A DNA stretch of 28,337 bases from positions 115,298 to 143,634 of the forward strand of contig UZAN01039377.1 of the NCBI GenBank assembly GCA_900618425.1. The letters are read 5' to 3'. The notes beneath the pieces are model-generated. The model made no database searches, was not told the origin of the DNA, and saw nothing but the letters and a program-made list of their open reading frames with translations. Source of the stretch: Echinostoma caproni (Eukaryota; Platyhelminthes; Trematoda; Plagiorchiida; Echinostomatidae). The position numbers and the translations under genes are program-made. Below are positions 1 through 10,560 of this stretch, one piece after another (the first letter of the stretch is position 1; each line of letters begins with the position of its first letter).

Positions 1-152
1 CTCTCATTGAAGGTACCATAGAACAGAGCCACAATTGTGACCAGTATCTCTTTTCGACTACAGTTATAAATTGAAACAATCAGCCAATACATTGGTAACT
101 ATTACACTATGACACCGAAGGGTTGTTACCGTAATACTCAAAATTTGTGAGA

Positions 153-187
153 CCTCCACGTTTGGAGGGAAACTCCAAATGGAGTTT
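153..187. repeat. Two adjacent small hairpins
   Basis: CCTCCA at 153-158 pairs with TGGAGG at 163-168 across a 4-base loop. Directly after it, AAACTCCA at 170-177 pairs with TGGAGTTT at 180-187 across a 2-base loop. The two hairpins share the core CTCCA/TGGAG, so the tract can also pair in alternative registers. No gene adjoins it, and no terminator or RNA function can be assigned. It may be a short inverted duplication or a remnant of a palindromic repeat. Confidence 0.5.
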
Positions 188-399
188 TCAATATTGTCAC
201 CTACCAGCCTTAATCTTAACTCAGGTTTTTAGGACGAAATTACTATCAGTTTCATTTCCAGTTTGAACTGACGTATGCCAGTTTTGGTTAATGTCTTTTT
301 GGCTGCCCATATGAGTTTAATAGCATAGGGGAGATTGAAGTATTCAAATAGTGTCATGGTTATCATGCAGAATCAATGAAGGCTGCGATTACAACGAGG

Positions 400-960
400 C
401 CGAGTTAATACACGACCACCACTGTTTATGACACTGATCTATATTGCTTGGTTTTTCTATCCAATGGATCTCGCTGATCCCGAGGTTTTATCTAACAAAT
501 CCCACGTAATCAGGGTTCCTGGTTAGAGTTCTCATGTCATCATATCAGTTGCGGTGGGGTTTGGAGATGAACCAACCCAGTCTTGTAAGAACATTATAAA
601 CTTTGAAGGTGCGAAACGCATATCGAACCTGGTTACTTTAGCAGTCAAACCATTCATAAAAGCTTGCAACTTTCTTAGATCTTCAATTAACAGTACAATG
701 TCATCTGCATAATCTGGATTGCACAGTGTGACATCTGGGAACAAATCGATGTCATTATCCTTCAAGGATGAAATATATAACGAGGTTACTGATATTAGAA
801 GAATGAAAGAAAATCTGGCACAAACTTAAGGAGAGATAGTTTCAGAGTGTAGAGCAATCAAAATCTTTTCCACATCGCGACAACGGCAAATATGTCTCTC
901 CGAATGGACTGCATGTGTTCTATTTTTTCGGCGGGGGTGAAAGCTGTTCTATGAAAGCTA
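400..960 (-). pseudogene. LINE reverse transcriptase fragment, YADDIVLL/LQDW family (decayed)
   Basis: The minus-strand frame 765-532 contains the RT catalytic motif YADDIVLL (YADD at 711-700), then FDMRFAPSK and LQDW (588-577). These match the palm and following region of a LINE endonuclease-reverse transcriptase family that is abundant in flatworm genomes. Upstream on the minus strand, after frameshifts, the reading resembles the segment before YADD: a remnant of the hydrophobic PFLFNFxID stretch near 765-830 and a VEKILIALHS piece near 870-845 that fits KFxxILKALY. Below 532 the match fades, with a possible GGRV piece near 430. The spacing between the KALY-like and FLFN-like pieces is short, so about 20 residues seem lost. 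The two catalytic aspartates of YADD remain, but stops and frameshifts make this a dead 5'- and 3'-truncated copy. Family assignment is from recalled motif patterns, not a search. It is the same family as the fragment at 21030-21565. Confidence 0.8.
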
Positions 961-3900
961 AACTGGGTTTAAAACCATAATCAAATCTTGTCTCCGTTTA
1001 ACTGCTATTGACAGGTGCGTGATGACAAAAACGGATTCTCAAAGTGTGCATCTCAATCCTGGTGTTCTTGAAACCGTAAATGATGTATGGAGTGATAAAA
1101 TCTGAAAAGAATACTGTAAATCCATGCGGAGTTCGTCCCGCACATCGTACATAATGTGCCCGCAAAAATAATTATCGTACCACTCTGACGACGGCTTCAA
1201 TTATACCCAATGACCGATATTCCCGTTGCCACGCGAAATTATCGAAGGCTTTGTTATGGCAAGTAATATGAGAGAGCGATATCCATATAAATGTATATTG
1301 TAATGGCTATGAGTAATCATTTTCCCACTAAAAGTGCTTCACATTATGTATGTGTTTAGTATAAGTTATACCCAACAAGAAAACCAGATAGTTCATATCT
1401 ATGGGTTATTATGTAGCTAACATCGGCAGAAGTTGTGCATAAGAGAATCGTATAAAGTGATCTATCATTGCCAAGTAGGGCAACCATAAAAAAATTGTAT
1501 CTTTGATGAATACACAGTATCTCTATTTCAATGGATGTTTGTAGTTTTCTAAAGTTTTCTTTACAAATTGGATCATTCTTTTCTTGTCGCAATGGATTGA
1601 CCACAATGTAGTTGCTACGTATTATTCTATGAATTGCATTTGGTCGGAACGACAAAAAAGAACGCTAGATGTGAAGTTACTGAATGCGGGTATACACAAA
1701 CCGGTATTGGACTGGTCCCCCAGTCGAAGTACACTAACAATAGCCAGCAGGAATGCATGTCTCATATATTCGTGTACAGTCAAGTGGTTCAATCAGTTTG
1801 CGAGACAGACAACTGTTATCGATCACACAGGTATATGTCAACGTGGTGATAGGGACAAATGATTCGCTACCCAAATTCGATATAGTGTCAGACATGAATA
1901 TGCGCGTGCAAACATAGCACTACATTACAATGTCGCGACCGATGCATTTTAATACCAAGCAGCATTCCCAGATAGTCTGAAACCTTTGGTAGACTTAATG
2001 CATGATGAATTTATGCTCTGTTGTCCTTTAGGTGCTTAGAAAAAAAAATTAGCCATAAAAATGGGTTACCTGAAATACCATTTGCTGAATGTAACCTAAT
2101 ACCATCAGAAGTATTTGGGCAAATAAACCGTCTTAAGGTATATACAACAATGTAAGTGAAACAGATTTTGTTAACTGCCAGGTCTGTCTATCCAGTACTG
2201 TTTGGCTGCGAAGGACAATAAGCGAGGGACAAATAAGCGCACAACGTCTGTGGCTCATCGGAAAAGCATGCATTGGCGTGTCTTTGTGTGCCAGTATAAG
2301 AGCCAATCCTCACACCCATTTGTTTGTATTGATATGATTTTGGAGTTGAGGACAAAGTGCAAAACTCAGACAGAATATTCGAACAGGCTTTATGGTAGTT
2401 TGAAGCATTCGTGGTTCAGTGACATTCCGCCGCTAGTTTTAACACTACCGAAAGACATAGCGTTTGTTTACATCTACCGTTCTCACAACTGATTTTTTTG
2501 TATGGGTATATACTTGAGCGATTGCCTATGACAGAAAATTACAGCGCATTTTAGCTGATCAGACAGTGTACCCGAGTACCGTAAACATGAATGGACCGCG
2601 TTTTATTGATTCAGCGATCCTAAATTCATCTAAGCCTCAACTCTTTGGCCGGAAGCGTCCATTTTATTTTCTCCGAACGTATACGTACCAACATCAATTT
2701 TTCACAATGATTCCAAATATTGACATACTGAACACAAACGTTTTCTTGAACTTCGTGCTATAGGACCGTTCACCTGTATGTGTAGCGCGAAGGAAGCTAT
2801 CGGATGAAAACATAACATTATATAAATACACACAAGTGAATGATCATGTTGTGTCTTGTATAGCTCGTGAATGAATTTTGATGTTTTAATGAATTTATAC
2901 CCCAAAGCAGTTCAGAATCAAGTGACACGGTCTTAGTCTCGGTTTCGTCACCCACTGGAGGTTCACGTGACATTTTCAATCATAAGCAGAACTTGCAATC
3001 CTGGTTACGCAATAGTAATCGTCTGGATTACTACCTAATTGCAGCCATCAAAATGAGTATTTTTCAGCACAATGTGCACTCTCTGTGTGGTCCGTCTTGA
3101 TCAGAATGACGCGATCTTTTGTAGTCTTTGCGCGGAGGAAATTCTGGCTTTATTTAGAGTTCAAATGATTAATTATTTTCAGTATTTGATTGCTAACCAA
3201 ATGAATAGAGCATACTTCCGGGAGCACGGGCTTCAATTAAGTAAATTCGAGGATCCAATAGTCACTCATATTTTCGAAGGGGATAGTCAGTACAATATCG
3301 AGTAGTGTTTTCCAAATGGTGTATAGTCAATACCGGAGTTATTGGCAGGGATTGTGATTCTAAGAAATTCCGGTATCCATGTATAACTTTTCGCAACGTA
3401 TCTCTTACAATCAACGAATTCTGAAGGACCACTACAAGCGGATCTGTGGTTGTCTGTGAATACGTGTGTGTATTGATTGGTGTGGTTGTTTGAGTAATTT
3501 ACTGTTTGTCGCACTTTCTCTCGTTATCCGAGGTCGGGTTGATGAAATAAACTGGTTCTGTGGTATTTTGACTGCATGCTCGGAACCGTTACCCCATCTT
3601 TAAGGGTAAAGTATACGCGGTCGCCAATGATAAACAAAGCCTTGGGCTAGGAGTGTTCAGTGCATAATGGAAATCCGAGTTGTGGCATTTTAGAGCTGTG
3701 TATTCTATTTTATGTAGTTCGGCCATGTCTTGCAGAACGGTTGATGGGTTTACTAGCAGCTTCAATAAGAGTACGCATTCTATAGCTTAGCCGTGCAAGC
3801 AGAAAGGAATCACCCATTTCACGATTAGCGCTCGGGTCCGAGCTGCGATTGATGGACTGGAGGTGTTCTACACACCTCAATGAATGCCTTTATCGGATCG

Positions 3901-6579
3901 ATCCTTGGGATCGCGCCCCACAAGTTACCAATCCGGAATGTACTCATAAAGAAATACCACTATGCGATAATATGCGTTACAGAATTATTTAAATGAGTGA
4001 ATTAACATAGTTTAAGTTAATTCAGGCCAATCAAGCTTTAACATCATACAAATTATCGGGACCGAAGAGAGAACTGACGTACGTGTACTGCCGTATGATG
4101 TTGAAATCAAAGCAGGTTTATTTCAGTAGAACAGCTCATAAGATTTTTCGATCAAGGAAAGTTAGATCACGACAAAAAGGGACACGTTAAAACTGCATAT
4201 TGTCGAGTGTTCCTCAATCAATCTCTTTGATTCATCACTCTCTTGAAGCACTTGTTCGCACATTTCAACTCTTCCTAAGATATCGCCTCTTATGGACCGC
4301 TACTGCAACGGCTATTTATCACCCTCATCGAATCAGCCGAGCACGGTGCGCGGACAGATATTTATTATAATGAGCAAAAATTAATCGTTGGACCATAGTG
4401 AATCAACAAGCAGGCAACAACTTTGTTTTCAATGCCTCAACGAATGTTCCGGTGCGGTTTGTTTTGTAGTTGAATATGTGGAAATACAATGACCTGATGG
4501 AGTCTATATGATCTAATTGTTATTATTAGCATAAGCGGTATAAGAAAGACCTAATGGACTAGAAATAATCTCCATGTTATACGATAATGCTCATAGGCGG
4601 CCCAGTGTTCCCATAAATGTTTCTTTTTCGGAGGAGGGCTCCGAAGTAAATACAATGGAAAACAATTAGGATATCACTACTAAGCTGCATGATTCGTCGT
4701 TTAGGACTGAGCAAGGTCATTGCTGGGATTAGTTGATTCCTCGGAAAAAATACATAGTTCATATGGAATAACAGAAGGAAAGATAAAACCTCCTTCACAG
4801 AAAGGACAGTCTCGAAAGTGGTCGAACAACTGAAAAATTCACATGACTGATTTGCACATGTGTATTTCACACAGATTTGAATTCAGATGGTGATGCCAAC
4901 AAACGGTATTACAGTAAAGTTTATAAAAATAAAAAGTTCCATGATTTGTTTGTGGGTGGATTACTGACAGGTTTCCCAGACCAAGGCAGGTGAATTTTCT
5001 GGGGGTAATCACAACCGGAGGTTTCAACTGACCAAAGTCTGTACCGCAAGATACCGGGGCGGTGTGTGAAAACCGCAAACCATCGGTGATCTGCCCTTAG
5101 TTCACTAGGTTATAAGCTTTATGGTTGTCCTAGTGGTATCATACCATTCGATGCCAAATTGAACTGGTGACCACAGCCGAGATGGTGTGGGTGTGAATGG
5201 CTCATGCGCTCCTTCTTGGTTGGTTTGAAATCAGGAATTTCCCCTTTTTTCCCTGTATAACTGTCCTGGGTTGACTGATGTAGCAACCGACGAAAGAATA
5301 CAACTTGTTATTCAAAATTTGGGAAAGATAAAATACCGCTGTATCTCATTATCGATTCCACTGATTTCCCGTATTTCATTTTCAGTTGCCCCCAAACTAC
5401 TGTATTCGGTATGTTTCGCTATCAAGCTAGCGTAAGGGTAAAGGGAGTTAATCGAAAGAAGCTTATCAAAAGTAACCATGTCATGAATTTTGCTTGTATT
5501 GGAAGCTATTTTGACCCATTTTCACAATTGAACTGAAGCGAGCAAAACCGTTCGGAAGAACTCCAGGCAGTCCATGGCTACTGTTCTATGATTTTGTGAC
5601 AATCCTTGTCTACTGACTCTCGTGCACACAGACACAAACCGAACACAGATTAACGGAATTACCTAAACTAAATTTAATCAGGTTATCTTTTTCATACATG
5701 CATCTCTCCGTTAACTGCATGTTCAAGCACAATTATGTGCCACATTGTGCCAACTGGTGATGCACCACGAATAGGCTTGTACGCTTACTTGTCTTCTTAC
5801 AGCTGTTGATGTACTGCGTAATCACGTTGAATAAACAACAGATTTGTACTGTCCTTATAAGTTCATGGAGTGACCCATTCGATAATTTTGTCAATGAAAA
5901 ATACTGACATTTTGTTGTTTGGTGGTTGTATCCACTTTTCTTGGATAAATATATCTGATGCGTTAGGAACGATATGTTGTACCCACTTCGGTGAACCTAG
6001 GGAGACTCACGGTTTACGCTTCTCATACCAATCAGGAGTTTAATTGATCAATTTTTACACCGTTATTGCTTTACTTCCACTTATGCAAGAACCGATTGAA
6101 TTTGTCTTAATTGTAGATGCTACCGGCAACGTTATATACTTTTGAGGTCACTATAACCTTATTCCAGACAGAACTGCATGCCATCAAAATTTGGATTAGC
6201 CGTAAAGGAGGAGAGTTTTAGCGTATTACATCAGCGGTCGTTAGAGAGCAACTTCAGGATTCCCGAATCGGCTAAGTTTTTGCACCTCACGCATTCTCTC
6301 TAAAAAACCAAAAAGTCCAGAGTTCATAAAATGGAGTTACCACCCTTTGTATCTTTGCGAGACTTTGTTCTCTAACTGAGATGCAGTAACCGAAATATTG
6401 AGTCACCGTCTCTTCTCTAGGCTCTGGTAGCATTAGCTCATTTATGTGAATAGATAAAGATCATGTGAACTGGAACACTGGTAGTTGACCGTGAGTCGTT
6501 CTATTGATTTGCTGATTAGTCAGTTTGGTCAAATGTTTGACGTGAGGTCACCTCAGACAACCGTCCTATTCAGATTGAA
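961..6579. other. No identifiable gene; unassigned intergenic or intronic DNA
   Basis: No frame here gives a protein motif I recognise, and the open frames are of a length expected by chance at this base composition. Two stretches look slightly more protein-like but were not identified. One is minus-strand 3840-3560, about 48 open codons after a stop, with a second frame also fairly open. The other is minus-strand 5078-4839. A 13-base perfect palindrome TGGTATCATACCA lies at 5134-5146 and recurs at 11867-11879. Small hairpins occur at 3860-3880 (GAGGTGT/ACACCTC) and about 3900-3915. No splice-bounded exon, RNA gene or promoter can be supported. Confidence 0.6.
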
Positions 6580-6798
6580 CAGTTGATAATAAAAGTGCTG
6601 ATGTGGGCTTCTCGTCCCATACGAATGGGCTGGGGATGCCATTTTGCACGACCTTTCCGTGCATCGTCACAAAGTTCGTCTTCCCAATGAGGAGGACGTC
6701 TCCGTTAAGCAATGCGCCGCTTCGCCTCTCGGTTGACGTTACTGTATTGTCCTGTTTTCGACAAACCACCGGACTACCAAACGCAAATGCGTAACGGA

Positions 6799-7050
6799 AG
6801 CATGAAGTTGTACCCGGTGTCAAAATCAAAGGCCCCGAACTTTAACAGACAAGCTGAAGACTACCAAAGCGGAATTTGCACCCTGGAATCCTTTTCTCAA
6901 CAAGCAGCTCTTGAACCCCGAAGCTTTATATGATTCCTGAACCAGCTTTCGGATATCGGAGGCCTTGCGGTAGTTATCGCGTGTTGAATAATTCCACGAT
7001 TCCTAACCACTACTCAGTTTCCACAAACAAACAGACTATTTGCCTTTCTA
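6799..7050 (+). pseudogene. Gypsy reverse transcriptase, N-terminal part only
   Basis: RPRTLTDKLKTTKAEF at 6830-6877 matches the conserved gypsy segment RPRRLxxxKLxxAKxEF that opens the RT domain. The frame slips just before it, where the HHI-TTGPP block should be; only a loose match starting at the CAT codon near 6802 is seen. After another shift, 6954-7019 encodes RPCGSYRVLNNSTIPNHY, a clear relative of WRPCGDYRxLNxxTxPDRYPxP in RT motif 1-2. The text dissolves after about 7040, before the LDLxxxYHQI block, and YxDD is nowhere in the following sequence. This piece is therefore the amino-terminal fifth of RT, truncated by an internal deletion rather than by an end of the element. Confidence 0.8.
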
Positions 7051-7089
7051 GAATTTTAAAGAACTGCTTTTGAACCTGTTTATCCTGTG

Positions 7090-7978
7090 TCCCACCCAAG
7101 TACTCGCTGGTCTTCTATAAAGATTGCTGAACATATTTTTGTTTGACATTCGTAAGTGTCAAGGCTGGGCAAACGTGGCTTACGTCGCAAAAGTGGCTCA
7201 GTGAACCGGCATGCTATTGCTCCACTGACCATTTACTGTTCCTTGGTGGGCTTCCAAACATGTTAAAGTTGAGATTGATAGTTCTCTACCTCCTTCGAAC
7301 GGACTGCTCTGTATTTTCCCATTTGACTGACGCAGCTGCTCGTGTGCCTCCTGACAGCCCATCAACGATATTTTCTTTGAAATCGTTCCTCCGACCCGAA
7401 TTACGAATTACTTGCAATGGAGTCCCGGACACCATCACACCGAATCGCGGTGCTCAATCCACCATATTCCCTGACCGGATAAGGTGCTTTTGAATATGAG
7501 CGCATCACACCGACGGTATATCACCTACAATCAAATGATTTATTCGAATGGTTTTACTGAAAGCTGAAAGCCACAATCACGACATTATTGCTCGAGAGAG
7601 GAACTGTGAAGATCCTTTGATTATTCTTGTCAATATTAATATGATACCGGAGGATATACAATAAAGTACGGCGAACCTAATGTACGACACATTTCTGAAC
7701 CATCCTGGAGACAAGCTCGTTGAAACCAGTACTAAGGTCTCCGTCCCACCATGTTATGAAAAGTCATATGCGCCACATTCAACTCAAGGTCACAGATTGT
7801 AATTCCGGATCAGTACAGATCCATCGAGCGTTTTCGACCTATCCCTCTACTCTTGGTTATGTTGACCCTGTTCGCAAACTATTGTAAATTACATAGAATG
7901 GACGGTGTTGCTTGTGACAAGCATTTTGCTACAAATTACAATGGGAATCCCGACTCACTTAAAGTTGCCTACCCTGAG
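7090..7978 (+). pseudogene. Gypsy integrase and pol C-terminus (multiply frameshifted)
   Basis: The stretch begins at 7090 with SHPSTRW, the counterpart of SHPGxRAT at the integrase N-terminus. It then shows a degraded AxTWxxxCxxCQxSK region near 7155-7200 with the zinc-binding cysteines lost, NRHAIAPL (ending at 7227), and KHVKVEIDSSLPPSNG near 7256-7303, which corresponds to HVHxDIVGPLPPSNG; the first catalytic aspartate is kept there. GVPDTITPNRGAQ at 7419-7457 matches FGVPxTITxDRGAQF, but the second catalytic aspartate is replaced by asparagine. A shift follows, then YHLQSNDLFEWF (7492-7557), the YHPQSNGLVERFH motif with its glutamate kept. Weaker pieces fit YGxxLRLP (about 7670) and the C-terminal NG...LKPAYLE (7934-7978). 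Stops occur throughout. Length after allowing for shifts is close to a normal integrase plus tail. Confidence 0.85.
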
Positions 7979-7993
7979 GGTGGCTACTTTAAG
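7958..7993. repeat. Long imperfect hairpin at the 3' end of the gypsy pol remnant
   Basis: Arm 7958-7974 (CTTAAAGTTGCCTACCC) is the reverse complement of arm 7978-7993 with one mismatch and one bulged base, separated by a 3-base loop. It overlaps the last codons of the pol remnant (LKVAYPE) and runs just beyond. Whether it is a relic of element structure near the 3' LTR or a chance inversion cannot be told from one copy. Confidence 0.55.
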
Positions 7994-10514
7994 CCACTCT
8001 CCTTATCGAATTAGGTTTGTAACTCTACTGTGACTAACCTCACACTACCGAAGGATTCTGCACTCCTAGTAACCTATATTTTTCTCTTGCATCCACACCC
8101 TGGGTGCATGGGACTCAGTGCAAAGCTTTTTTTGAAGAAAATGTACCTGCGATTTCTTGACTGTGGATTTTTAATATTCGTTCTCTTTTACCCGGGACAC
8201 TTCGGCGGGTGGTTTTTAGTTCGTTGGCGTTTGTGTAATTTAATAACTAATTTACAAAGATGTGCATAAAGCTTTTTTGTTGTACACGATGATGGATACG
8301 TTTACGCAACCACTGTTGAACGCGGCTACTTCTTTTGTGTAATCTCGACGTTTGCTGCTATTTATAGCATAAAACCTAACACATTGTCGTATATTCCCTA
8401 GCATTTGAAATATCAGTAAACATTACAATTATCATTGTGGATCTGAAAGCAACCAATACAAATGAAGTCAACTGCTTATGTGATTGTCAATTCCTTTTGC
8501 TTTCAAAACGCTTGCATTGCTTGAAGATAAACCTTTCCTGTTCTGTTACTGATGTTTCTTAGTGTAGCTTTCAGTTTTGGCATTTCTAGTCTTTTTTCTG
8601 CATCTACCGTTCACAAGACAAACATGTCCTGGGCTGTGCCGTATCAGGGCCCTAGTCCGTATGGCTTGTTGGAACGTGGTCACTCCTTTGGACACTGGCA
8701 GTAAGTGTATCACTAGAGGAACACTCCATTATTATGTAATCAATAAGCCTGCCAGACAGGTCTAAATACCGCACGCAAAGGTATTCTACTAGCTAAATCA
8801 GAATGAACTGATACACATCTCTTGGCCAAATGTGAACCGCTGAGCATATAATGTTCTGATTTGTTGGGCACCTGCATCATCAAGTATTGCAATTATCTGA
8901 TGTCAAGTCTCTACCTTATTACGGTCGTCTTGGCTGTATACGCCCTATTAGCGGGACCTAAAACAGATCAGAATCTAGTATTTTTTTGGTTGCCGGTGAC
9001 TGAAACTGTAGAGCGGGCTTTGCAGGTGAGGATACGCGACACGTATGGAGGTACTTCAGTCGGAGCGAACAGTATGGAAATAAGAAAAGCTCGGTTATTT
9101 TCGTAGACTCCAATCGGCTTAGCCTCGAGAATACCCACCACAAATATCAAAACATAACAATTGCTAGCTAGGTGATCTAGAGCTAGAAGGAGAGCATATT
9201 AAATCAACTGTATATTGATCTTTATGGGTCAAAACTGACCGCAGGCTATGTATGTACGTATTGAGATCCAGTTCTCAAAACGAAAGAAATCCCACCCTAA
9301 AGGCAAAGTGGATGGTTTTAAGCTAACATTTTTGTGCTATAATGTGCAGGTTTTATCAAGCGTTATCACTTCAAATCGGGCACTTTTAAAGTCGATACCA
9401 GTATAGCTGTGTAATGGAAAATACTGAGCTTATCTACCTTTAGAGTATTTTTTGAAAGTTACCACTCAAAAAGCAGTTCATTTGCGAAGGAATTAATAAC
9501 CGCTGCACAACTCCCATGAGTGCGATTCTCCACAACTCACTAAATTCCGAAACAGCTGTGATACACACTTTGGTTAAGAAAGAAGCAACCTCCAACTTCT
9601 TTACTGAGGTACGTCAATGGTCAGCCTGAATCGGTATTCGGGAGAAATCTTCAAACGTCTCGAAAACTTCCGCCACCAGCTGTATGGTTCTACCAGTCAT
9701 TTTCAGGCAATATCGAATTAACTTTAACCCACGGAACCGATGGGAAGTGATCATCATCGTCTTCGTGATGTAAAACAGGCCACTGTGTGAAAAACACCTA
9801 GGAAGTCAGTTTATCAACTATAATCGAGCCACCAACCAATATATTTAATTACATCTGTGATACCAACATTTCCCCCTAAAACTAATGAAATCCTTTCTAC
9901 TCCAACGGAACGAACATCAGTGGTATCGGGTTACCAATATAGGCGACAGGCTTTTTGCAACGAATCTTTCTAAGCCCTCTGTTACTGGAAGTGTTTATCC
10001 CGAACTGTATACCAATAAGAAAATGTTGAATGCACCAGATCAGGCTACAGTGGATCGTGAACTAGCGATCAGTGCTTGCTCCACAAAGCTTCACCACTTC
10101 TATCACATAACGGCTAAATCAGGGTAGAACTAAGGCTTTGTGTTGCGTGTACAAGAAGGTTATGCTCACAACACACCAAACCCTTGTGGTAACTTAACAA
10201 AATTGGCCCTTCACGCTCAATGGTAGGTTAGTTTAGCCGCGCTGCCCGGTCTGTGCATACGCTTGCGAAACGTAGCCACTCAGAGTGGTTGTCACCAGAA
10301 AGAATGCGAAACATGTAAACACCGAAAACTCCGATAAAAGACGGAAACGAAATAGACGACCGCATTTCAAACTGAGCCTTCTATCAAAATTGTGAGGATA
10401 TAACGAAGCTATCCACGCTTCTAATCGTCTGGAGTTCGTCAAGTTCTAAACAGTTCTAAACCGAAATCATAAAATTAGTCTTTTGCATTTTACCCATTTC
10501 TAAATGTTACTTAG
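7994..10514. other. No identifiable gene; possible LTR remnant at its left edge not resolved
   Basis: If the gypsy copy had kept its 3' LTR it would start about here, but I found no matching copy upstream of 6580 and no clear polypurine tract. A plus-strand frame at 8861-9027 ends in CAG followed by GTGAGG, a good splice-donor context, but the protein is not recognisable and the upstream acceptor is uncertain, so I do not call an exon. The frame at 9885-10127 (plus) is open for 80 codons without a recognisable motif. Nothing else stands out. Confidence 0.5.
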
Positions 10515-10560
10515 AGGCCATCTATAAATGCAGATCAGTCGAAACGTATGTAGATGGCCT
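10515..10560. repeat. Perfect 10-bp inverted repeat with 26-base loop
   Basis: AGGCCATCTA at 10515-10524 is the exact reverse complement of TAGATGGCCT at 10551-10560. A further AGGCCT lies about 20 bases downstream (near 10581). There is no adjacent gene, and no family of RNA or transposon end that I recognise. Confidence 0.5.

Larger units (their letters stand above)
6580..7990 (+). mobile_element. Decayed, internally deleted Ty3/gypsy LTR retrotransposon (CsRn1/Kabuki type)
   Basis: Plus-strand reading across frameshifts gives, in order: a weak protease-to-RT linker (about 6600-6790), the N-terminal RT segment (6830-7040), the integrase from its zinc-finger region to the catalytic core (7090-7600), and the extreme C-terminus of pol (7680-7978). 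The order and spacing are those of gypsy pol except that most of the RT palm and all of RNase H are absent. The element is broken by many stops and shifts and cannot make a protein. I could not find gag, a primer-binding site or the two LTRs, so both borders are estimates. The integrase wording fits the trematode CsRn1/Kabuki lineage better than other gypsy clades, which is an inference from memory of the family. Confidence 0.82.

Noticed and set aside
3540..3840. Protein-like text on the minus strand as a decayed coding region
   Set aside because: Two different frames look equally plausible over the same bases, a sign that I was over-reading chance open frames.
6566..6829. Minus-strand 87-codon frame as a gene
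   Set aside because: It lies antisense to the gypsy remnant, whose plus-strand motifs continue directly from it.
7143..7493. Plus-strand 116-codon frame as an intact gene
   Set aside because: It is a piece of decayed gypsy integrase; its reading before and after continues in other frames and the second catalytic aspartate is lost.
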